Source of the DNA: Cellvibrionaceae bacterium
GTDB taxonomy: Bacteria > Pseudomonadota > Gammaproteobacteria > Pseudomonadales > Cellvibrionaceae
Direction of reading: 5' to 3'
Assembly: GCA_027012915.1 (NCBI GenBank)
Contig: JALUYN010000390.1
Location: 1 to 11,588 of the forward strand
Length of the DNA stretch: 11,588 bases
In this document: positions 6,168-11,588 of the stretch, one piece after another
Layout: each line of letters opens with the position of its first letter
Numbering within the stretch: the first letter of the stretch is position 1
The notes under the pieces: generated by a model
Told to the model about the DNA's origin: nothing
Seen by the model: only the letters and a program-made list of their open reading frames with translations
Database searches by the model: none
Program-made: the position numbers and the translations under genes

Positions 6168-6184
6168 GTCTGGATGAGTGCTAG

Positions 6185-6724
6185 CTAGCAATTGTCTCGT
6201 ATCAAACGCCAGTAGTTGCGACGTTTCTGGCGCAGCTTGTTGCCCTGAGGTTCTTTGTAGCCGCCGCGCAGCTTTTGCTGGATTTTGTCCACCTGGCTTT
6301 CCCAGTAACTGCAGCGTGGTTTGCCTTCGTAGCGAGAGCCCACTTTCTTGGCTGATAGAAGCGTTGCTTTGGGCTTGGATTTCTTACTGCTTCTTTTCGC
6401 GCGAGCTTCAGCGTATTTGGGTGTGTCTATGGCGATGCCCAGTTCTTCATCGGCAAATTTTGCGGCGTTGCGGCAGGCCATATTCATATTTACCCGCGCG
6501 CTTTCGGTTCTATCGCGCTTGTACCAGCGTTGCCAGCGCTTGCAGGTTTGTTGCATTTTGCTCAGTGCTTCCAGTTGTTGACTGCGATCTTTTGGAAATT
6601 TAAGAATCGGCAGCTCGCCGGCTTGAACCTTTCCGAGGACGACGCAGCTCAGTATCACTGCAAAAAGGCGCCGATCTTCAAGCAGGATTTTGACCACTGG
6701 GCCCAGTAGGGATGTCCTTTTCAT
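6185..6724 (-). CDS. Exported basic protein with four mature cysteines, function unknown
   Basis: Not recognised. The 179-residue product has an N-terminal hydrophobic segment (about 20-34, LFAVILSCVVLGKVQA) ending in a likely signal peptidase site after Ala35, though the n-region before it is unusually long at 19 residues. The mature part is strongly basic, with a Lys/Arg/Ser/Ala linker around 107-128. It contains four cysteines, 61, 84, 138 and the C-terminal residue 179, enough for two disulfides in the periplasm. Two helical cysteine-containing blocks stand out: 58-95 (QQTCKRWQRWYKR to NMACRNAAKFADEE) and 136-179 (PRCSYWESQVDKIQQ to YWRLIRDNC). A GGAG lies about 13 bases before the ATG. 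The gene is divergent from the AraC gene at 6893 and convergent with the radical SAM gene. Confidence 0.75.
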   Translation of the reverse strand: MKRTSLLGPVVKILLEDRRLFAVILSCVVLGKVQAGELPILKFPKDRSQQLEALSKMQQTCKRWQRWYKRDRTESARVNMNMACRNAAKFADEELGIAIDTPKYAEARAKRSSKKSKPKATLLSAKKVGSRYEGKPRCSYWESQVDKIQQKLRGGYKEPQGNKLRQKRRNYWRLIRDNC

Positions 6725-6892
6725 TCAAACAACGCTCCAGAAATTTGCCGATGGCGGGTATCTGGTATGCTGCGCCTGTTTGTACTTCTTGAACCTCAGT
6801 CGTTGGTTTAGAATTCCATTTCGGTCTTTGAGACAATCACTGACAAGTTTCAAGAGACATCAATAAGCGACCCCAAAAAGCGACAAGAGCTA

Positions 6893-7909
6893 ATGGCAAT
6901 ACCCGATCCCAACTGGAGTGTGTACACAGCGACCGTGAACGGTCTGGTGCAAACGGCAACCATGCTGCAGCTGCCGGTGGATGAACTGTTGCTCCAGGTG
7001 GGGATCGATCGCGGGGAGCTGGAAGATTCCAGCAATCGTTTCGCTGTGAGCAAAGTGACGGATCTCTACGATGCCATAGTTGCAGCCAGCGGCAATGACG
7101 ATGTTGGGCTCTACGCGGGCCGCATTATGTACATCGACGGTTTGAACCTACAGTTGTATATGTCGACGGTGTGCCAGACCTTTCGCCAGTACCTTAATGT
7201 GATTCCCAGTCTGTTGCGCTTTGCCGGCGACATAGGCGAAGTGAAAATCTGTCGTGAAGGCGACTATATTCGTCTGAATTGGATGCCGCTTTGGGAAGGC
7301 AGTATGTCACACCGTTTTTTGGCGGATGAAGTGCTGGCCAACTCTGCGGCGATTGTAGATTCTCTCTGCATTCAGCCGATTAAGGTGATCAGGGCCTGTT
7401 TTACCTACCCCGAGCCCGAAGATACGTCGCTATTGCGAACACTGTTTGGTGACGATCTGAGTTTTAATCAGCCAGTGAGTTGTTTGTATTACCCGCGCGA
7501 AAGTCTCGACTACCCCATCACCAAAACCGGCTTCGATTTGAATCAGGCGGTGACGCAACAGGTGGGGCATCTGTTTACCGATGAGGCTCAAACCGGCGAC
7601 GCCTTCTTACGTGAGTTGCGCGACTGCGTGGTGAAATTATTGCCTTCCGGCGAGGTGAGTATTGATGCGGTAGCGACCGAGTTGAATGTTTCGCGCCGCA
7701 CCTTGCAAAGGCGTCTGTCTGACCGGGATACGCAGTACTCAGAAGTGTTACAGGCGGTGCGCTCGGAGCTGGCGCTGAACTATCTGGCGGATCAGCGGTT
7801 GGGGATTACTGATATCGCGTTCCTGCTAGGCTATGGCGATCAAAGCTCGTTTTCCAGCGCGTTTAAATCTTGGTATGGCAAATCGCCGCGGGACTATCGA
7901 CAGAAGTAA
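6893..7909 (+). CDS. AraC-family transcriptional regulator (Arabinose_bd + HTH_18)
   Basis: A second regulator of the same two-domain class as the one at 2705, full length at 338 residues. Residues about 20-205 look like the arabinose-binding-type sensor domain (for example VGLYAGRIMYIDGL, 71-84). Residues about 240-337 are the HTH domain, with the first helix-turn-helix near 256-276 (SIDAVATELNVSRRTLQRRL) and the second near 303-327 (LGITDIAFLLGYGDQSSFSSAF), ending GKSPRDYRQK. The ATG follows a weak purine run (ACAAGAG). TAGAAT at 6809-6814 is a possible -10 without a good -35. Neighbours are divergent (the exported basic protein) and convergent (the small protein at 7977), so the target is not obvious; candidates are the upstream basic protein or the redox genes elsewhere in the window. 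The similarity of the two AraC proteins is within-family, not a recent duplication. Confidence 0.93.
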   Translation: MAIPDPNWSVYTATVNGLVQTATMLQLPVDELLLQVGIDRGELEDSSNRFAVSKVTDLYDAIVAASGNDDVGLYAGRIMYIDGLNLQLYMSTVCQTFRQYLNVIPSLLRFAGDIGEVKICREGDYIRLNWMPLWEGSMSHRFLADEVLANSAAIVDSLCIQPIKVIRACFTYPEPEDTSLLRTLFGDDLSFNQPVSCLYYPRESLDYPITKTGFDLNQAVTQQVGHLFTDEAQTGDAFLRELRDCVVKLLPSGEVSIDAVATELNVSRRTLQRRLSDRDTQYSEVLQAVRSELALNYLADQRLGITDIAFLLGYGDQSSFSSAFKSWYGKSPRDYRQK

Positions 7910-7915
7910 TCCGTT

Positions 7916-7955
7916 ATTCCCGCGACTCGCCAGAGCAGCGAAGCACACCGGGAAT
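7916..7955. repeat. Degenerate copy of the ATTCCCG palindromic repeat
   Basis: ATTCCCG (7916-7922) and CGGGAAT (7949-7955) form a 7-bp inverted repeat with a 26-base interior. The left arm reads on as ATTCCCGCG, as in the element at 6009-6167, and the right arm continues into GGGAATCTCC, which matches the minus strand around 6089-6098 of that element. It also lies between two convergent genes. Confidence 0.5.
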
Positions 7956-7976
7956 CTCCTAAACATCGCTACCACC

Positions 7977-8246
7977 CTACAACGGCGGTGAATCCGGTTC
8001 TTCTCCGGGCACTCGATCCATATTGCGATATCGATCGAGCAACAGCATCAGGCGGGTATGCTCCTGTACTGATTGCCCTGAGTGCAGCCAGGCTTCCAGT
8101 GCTTCATAGACTTTTTCCAGGTGTTGAAAGCGGTAGTCCAAATTCAACAGGGTCTTCGCCACAAAGTTGGGGTCTTCTCCGGACTCTCGCATGCGTGCCG
8201 CTTCGGTCAGGGCAGTTTCATACTCCGCCTCAGTTGGTTTTCCCAT
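7977..8246 (-). CDS. Small conserved-looking helical protein, 89 aa
   Basis: A cytoplasmic protein with no signal or membrane segment. The sequence opens GKPTEAEYETALTEAARMRESGEDPNFVAKTLL and continues with heptad-like helices (LEKVYEALEAWLHSGQSVQEHTRLMLLLDRYR). I recall similar small hypothetical proteins in Pseudomonas and relatives with the same TEAEYE..L.EA..LRESGED opening, but no function. The start is supported by a strong AAGGAG nine bases before the ATG. TATACT (8281-8276, minus strand) is a possible -10 without a matching -35. It is convergent with the AraC gene and divergent from tetR. Confidence 0.8.
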   Translation of the reverse strand: MGKPTEAEYETALTEAARMRESGEDPNFVAKTLLNLDYRFQHLEKVYEALEAWLHSGQSVQEHTRLMLLLDRYRNMDRVPGEEPDSPPL

Positions 8247-8422
8247 ATTTATTAGCTCCTTGTATCGATACCTTCAGTATAGAAGCTCTTGAGTCAAAAA
8301 GTGTTTGATTTAATTGGGGTTTGGCGAGGATCAGTTGCCGATGTTTACTGCCGAATTGCGGTGGGTTCGATATACTGATGCCTTTCATTACAACGCCAGT
8401 TTTGGCCAATCCGGAATCCTGA

Positions 8423-9067
8423 ATGAGTCGTTCCAAATCTGCAAATGCCGCCAAGTCCACACGGGAATCATCCAGTCGTTACCATCACGGCGATTTGAAG
8501 AATTCTCTGGTACAAGCTGCTCTTACAATTCTGGAGCGCGACGGTGCCGATGCCCTATCAATGCGAGCCATAGCCGGAGAGGTGGGGGTGTCACACACCG
8601 CACCTTACGCCCACTTCAAAAATAAACGCGAATTGATCAAAGCCATTACAGAAATGGGTTATGAACTGTTGGCTGATGGTTTGGATCAGGGCGAAGCCGA
8701 GCGCTCTCAGGGCAAAGACGATGTGGTGTTGTGCTACGGCGCGGCCTATCTGAAGTTCGCTATGGGGCATCCACAGTTGTATCGTTTGATGTTGGGGCAG
8801 GTGGAAACTCGCGGTTTAAAAGAGGCGGCAGCCCCAGTTCCGTTGGATATGAATCGTGAGAGCATCACCTTGAAGCGTCCGTTTATGATGCTGAATAAAG
8901 CTCTGGCAAAAGAACTGCAGAATGAGGAGCTGGCGCGTCAGCAGGCGGTCGGTGCCTGGGCGCTGGTGCACGGTTTATCGGCGTTGTTGATCGAGGGGCA
9001 CTTGAGCGTGCCAGACGGCACCGATTTGAAGAACTTTCTCGCCTCGGTGGCCTGGCAGCACAAATAG
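8423..9067 (+). CDS. TetR-family regulator, WHG-type C-terminal domain
   Basis: A homodimeric repressor-type regulator of 214 residues. Residues about 19-80 are the TetR N-terminal DNA-binding domain: RYHHGDLKNSLVQAALTILERDGADALSMRAIAGEVGVSHTAPYAHFKNKRELI in outline, with the recognition helix near 54-66. The ligand-binding half contains the Trp179/His183-Gly184 motif (WALVHGL) typical of the TetR WHG domain. A basic, serine-rich tail of about 18 residues precedes the HTH. The next in-frame Met is inside the HTH, so ATG 8423 is kept although the Shine-Dalgarno is weak; TATACT at 8371-8376 is a possible -10. It converges on the flavin reductase gene with only 10 bases between the stops and no visible terminator. 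A plausible role is control of that redox operon or of its own gene; this is inference. Confidence 0.93.
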   Translation: MSRSKSANAAKSTRESSSRYHHGDLKNSLVQAALTILERDGADALSMRAIAGEVGVSHTAPYAHFKNKRELIKAITEMGYELLADGLDQGEAERSQGKDDVVLCYGAAYLKFAMGHPQLYRLMLGQVETRGLKEAAAPVPLDMNRESITLKRPFMMLNKALAKELQNEELARQQAVGAWALVHGLSALLIEGHLSVPDGTDLKNFLASVAWQHK

Positions 9068-9077
9068 CGACTTTCCG

Positions 9078-10256
9078 TCAGATCTGTATTTCAATATCTT
9101 CGGTGGGGAAGGCGACGCAGGAGTGGGTCCAACCATACTGCTCGTCGGTCTTACGCAGGTGCGCCTCGGGCGGATTAAACACCGAGCCTTTCACTACTTT
9201 AACTCGACACAAGCTGCATTCACCGGAACGACAAGCGTTTTCGGTGGTATAGCCGTTGCGCTCCATGCTGTTGAGCAACGGTTCGTCGACGCGGGCTTTG
9301 AAACTGCCTTTGCCTTTGATGGTGACCGTGACTTCCTGAGCCGGATCCAATTGCTGTGGCCAATGTTCCAGACTCTCTGGATTCTTTGGTGGACCGTTGG
9401 CCTCAATACGAACGTGTCGGGGTTTGGCGCCCATGGCGAGAAGTTGCTCGCGGCAGGATTCGTTGAAGGGAGTCGGGCCGCACAGGTAGAACATTTTGCG
9501 CTCGACGTCGCCAATAAGCTCACGCAAGCGATCTTCACTCAGGCGTCCCTTCAGCCCTTCGTATGAGTCGGATGGGCGTGAAATTACTTTGTGATATTGA
9601 AGAAAACCATGGGTTGCATCCAGCTGCTTCAGCTCTTCATCAAAGATGACATCGTCTTCAAAACTCGATAGATAGATCAGGTGAAATTTGTAGTCCAGGT
9701 TGCGCTCGGCAATATCCAGAATCATGCTGCGCGCCGGAGCGATACCAGAACCGCCGGCCAGGAATACGATCTCATCGGCTGGAAACAATGGGTTGTGATA
9801 GAAGGTGCCCATGGGACCGGTAGAGCTGAGTTCGTCGCCCACAGCCACGCGATCCAACAGATAGTGCGTGACAAAACCGGGAGCGGCGCGCTTGATAGTC
9901 AGATCGTAGTAGTCGCGTACCTGAGACGAGGACGATACCGCGTAGGGGCGGGCGGTATCGGTGCCATCGATGTTTACAAACAGATTGATGTACTGGCCCG
10001 CTTGAAAGGGCGGTAACTTTGCACCATCGCATGAGGCTACGCGCAGGGTTTTGGTAGAGGGCGTATCCTCGATAATCTCGATCACTTTCAGATGCAAACG
10101 CTTGGGGTGCAGTTTGGCAATGGTAGTCGAGACCTTACCTTTCTGTTCGGTGTAGTCGGTGCCGGTTTTTTCCAGCTCGGCTTTGTGGTCCAGCGCTTCC
10201 TGGTAACCTACGACCTGTTTGAGAACGGAATCGTTTTGAGTATTGCTATCAGGCAT
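9078..10256 (-). CDS. NAD(P)H-flavin reductase fused to a 2Fe-2S ferredoxin
   Basis: Electron-transfer protein moving electrons from NAD(P)H through FAD to a 2Fe-2S cluster. In the 392-residue form, an N-terminal extension of about 50 residues precedes the FAD-binding barrel with RPYAVSSS (103-110). The NAD-binding domain has GGSGIAPARS (168-177) and YLCGPT (257-262). The C-terminal plant-type ferredoxin domain has Cys342-x4-Cys347-x2-Cys350 and Cys380. The order FNR then ferredoxin is that of PaaE-type reductases. ATG 10256 is chosen over a GTG 18 codons upstream because AGGAGG sits 8 bases before it and it overlaps the upstream stop by 8 bases. It is the second gene of an operon with the CrtI-like oxidoreductase, and the likely electron source or sink for that enzyme or for an unseen oxygenase. 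Confidence 0.92.
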   Translation of the reverse strand: MPDSNTQNDSVLKQVVGYQEALDHKAELEKTGTDYTEQKGKVSTTIAKLHPKRLHLKVIEIIEDTPSTKTLRVASCDGAKLPPFQAGQYINLFVNIDGTDTARPYAVSSSSQVRDYYDLTIKRAAPGFVTHYLLDRVAVGDELSSTGPMGTFYHNPLFPADEIVFLAGGSGIAPARSMILDIAERNLDYKFHLIYLSSFEDDVIFDEELKQLDATHGFLQYHKVISRPSDSYEGLKGRLSEDRLRELIGDVERKMFYLCGPTPFNESCREQLLAMGAKPRHVRIEANGPPKNPESLEHWPQQLDPAQEVTVTIKGKGSFKARVDEPLLNSMERNGYTTENACRSGECSLCRVKVVKGSVFNPPEAHLRKTDEQYGWTHSCVAFPTEDIEIQI

Positions 10257-11588
10257 GTTCGGCGACCTCCTGTGGCTGTTGGGCTTTTTGAATGTATTTG
10301 AGTGCGGCACGGGCTGTGCTGTTGCCGCTCATGTAAGTGGGCTGGAAGCCGCCCATGCCGTGCCAGGCGCTGGCGACGTAGAGGCCGCCAATGGCGTCCA
10401 TGCGCTCGCGGAATAGTGCTCCGTCCTGGGTGTTTTGGTCGAAACCGTAGATCGCTCCACCCGGGGTGTTGAGGTAGCGCATCATGGTCAGTGGTGTGGC
10501 TACTTCAATTTCTTCCAGGTGTTCGCGGATGCCCGGGTAGACCTGTTCTGCGCGCTCAATCAGCTTTGCGGCCAGCTCGTACTTGGTGGCGGCGTAGTCG
10601 TCTTCAGAAACGGATTCCCAGGGCTCGCCGTATTGCAGGCACAGGATGGACAGAGAACTCTTGCCGGGAGGCGCAAAGTCCGGGTCTTCCAGGTTGTAGC
10701 AGGTCACCATAATGCTCGAAGGTGCATCGAGGGTGGCCATGGTCTTCAGGGCATTTTCTTCATCGCGGTCTTGCACGATAAATGTTGAGGCATTTTCGAT
10801 ACCCAGTGTTTCCGGCGGGCAATCCGTTCCAACGTAGAGAACAAATGCCGAGGTGCCCAGGCGGCGTGACTTAAGATCCTGGCCAACCTGATCCGGTGCC
10901 TTGGGCATATCCAGCAATTCGTGATAAGTGTGAATCGGGCTGGCGTTGGATACCACGGTGGTGCTCAGGTAGGTCTCACCGTTTTCAGCGATTACGCCGC
11001 GGATCTTGCCGTTGTGCGTAAGAATTTTTTCTGCGCCGCAATTGAACAGAGCGGTACCGCCAGCGTCCTGAAACGATTCCAGAAGCGCACTGGAGATGGC
11101 CTGCGAGCCACCCTTAATGTGGGTGGGCATGAATTTGGCGTAGGCGTAGATCATTACCGCCAAGTCCACAAAAGGCAGGTCTTTGGTGGCTACACCCAGG
11201 TAGCACCAATAGGCGCCGAGAATCGCAATCAGATCGGCGTCGCTAAAGAACTCGTGAAAGACGTCTTTGGCGGGACGCAAGCCGTATTGCTTGTAGTGGG
11301 AGCACTGGCCGTTGAGAAATTCGGGGTCATTATTGCGTTGCAGCTGTGGCACGTTGATAAACGATTCCATACTCACGGCTTCCACTAATGCGAAAAAGCC
11401 AGGAATGTTTTCCGCTTCCTCGGGAAAACGCTCTATGAGCAGTTGTTGGATGCCATCCCAGTCGGCGGGCAGCGTAATATCAATTTCGCCAGGCAATACC
11501 ATGCGGTAGAGATCGTGTTCTACCACGACTTCCAGCTTATCCATGATGCCCAGCTGATCAAATATCTGCCGCATAACAAAGGGCTGTT
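10249..11588 (-). CDS. CrtI-like FAD-dependent oxidoreductase, N-terminus outside window
   Basis: A flavoprotein of the amine oxidase/phytoene desaturase superfamily, which also includes carotenoid isomerase and retinol saturase. The reading frame stays open to the window edge (QPFV precedes the Met codon at 11574), so the gene is cut at its 5' end and the FAD dinucleotide-binding GxGxxG motif is not visible. About 445 residues remain. Family marks seen are the VVSNASPIHTYHELL segment, the GGSQAISSALLESFQDAGGTALFNCGAEKIL substrate-side block with the FAD-contacting loop, and the C-terminal GGLYVASAWHGMGGFQPTYMSGNSTARAAL, which closes the flavin site. It ends TGA at 10249, overlapping the reductase start. 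Whether it desaturates, saturates or isomerises, and on what substrate, cannot be told here. Confidence 0.85.
   Translation of the reverse strand, partial: QPFVMRQIFDQLGIMDKLEVVVEHDLYRMVLPGEIDITLPADWDGIQQLLIERFPEEAENIPGFFALVEAVSMESFINVPQLQRNNDPEFLNGQCSHYKQYGLRPAKDVFHEFFSDADLIAILGAYWCYLGVATKDLPFVDLAVMIYAYAKFMPTHIKGGSQAISSALLESFQDAGGTALFNCGAEKILTHNGKIRGVIAENGETYLSTTVVSNASPIHTYHELLDMPKAPDQVGQDLKSRRLGTSAFVLYVGTDCPPETLGIENASTFIVQDRDEENALKTMATLDAPSSIMVTCYNLEDPDFAPPGKSSLSILCLQYGEPWESVSEDDYAATKYELAAKLIERAEQVYPGIREHLEEIEVATPLTMMRYLNTPGGAIYGFDQNTQDGALFRERMDAIGGLYVASAWHGMGGFQPTYMSGNSTARAALKYIQKAQQPQEVAEHA

Noticed and set aside
10257..10310. N-terminal extension of the flavin reductase from a GTG at 10310
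   Set aside because: The extension reads through the 3' end of the upstream gene, and the ATG at 10256 has AGGAGG at ideal spacing.

Overview
The window looks like chromosome from a marine-type gammaproteobacterium. The reasons are a tRNA-Arg(ACG) gene with an encoded CCA end and a close match to the enterobacterial form, sigma70-like promoters, two AraC regulators of the Arabinose_bd plus HTH_18 type, a TetR regulator with a WHG-like C-terminal half, and a lipid or isoprenoid redox gene set. Genus is inference; no rRNA or marker protein is present.

Layout. 1-1503: an exported cysteine-type sulfatase (+). 1625-1999: a small orphan protein (-) with its own promoter. 2054-2423: gene-free DNA with a run of short hairpins. 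2424-2584: a complete tRNA-Arg transcription unit (-) with promoter, gene and terminator. 2705-3751: an AraC regulator (-), divergent from a membrane di-iron desaturase/hydroxylase (3867-4769, +) that overlaps by 8 bases a 54-residue rubredoxin (4762-4926). 5105-5995: a radical SAM protein with a good promoter. 6009-6167: a palindromic intergenic repeat. 6185-6724: an exported basic protein with four cysteines in its mature part (-). 6893-7909: a second AraC regulator. 7977-8246: a small helical protein (-). 8423-9067: a TetR regulator (+). 9078-10256 and 10249-11588: a translationally coupled operon (-) of a CrtI-like FAD oxidoreductase, cut by the window edge, followed by a flavin reductase fused to a 2Fe-2S ferredoxin.

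How the genes may work together. Rubredoxin is the known electron donor of AlkB-type membrane di-iron enzymes, so the overlapping rubredoxin is probably the donor for the CrtR-like desaturase, and the divergent AraC protein is its likely regulator. The second redox pair, about 4.2 kb away, joins an NAD(P)H-using flavin and 2Fe-2S electron chain to a CrtI-fold oxidoreductase. Both modules suit oxidation, reduction or desaturation of a hydrophobic substrate (fatty acyl chain, carotenoid or apocarotenoid, sterol-like compound). The substrate cannot be read from the sequence, and a link between the modules is a hypothesis. I see no phage, IS transposase, CRISPR array or recognised defence system.
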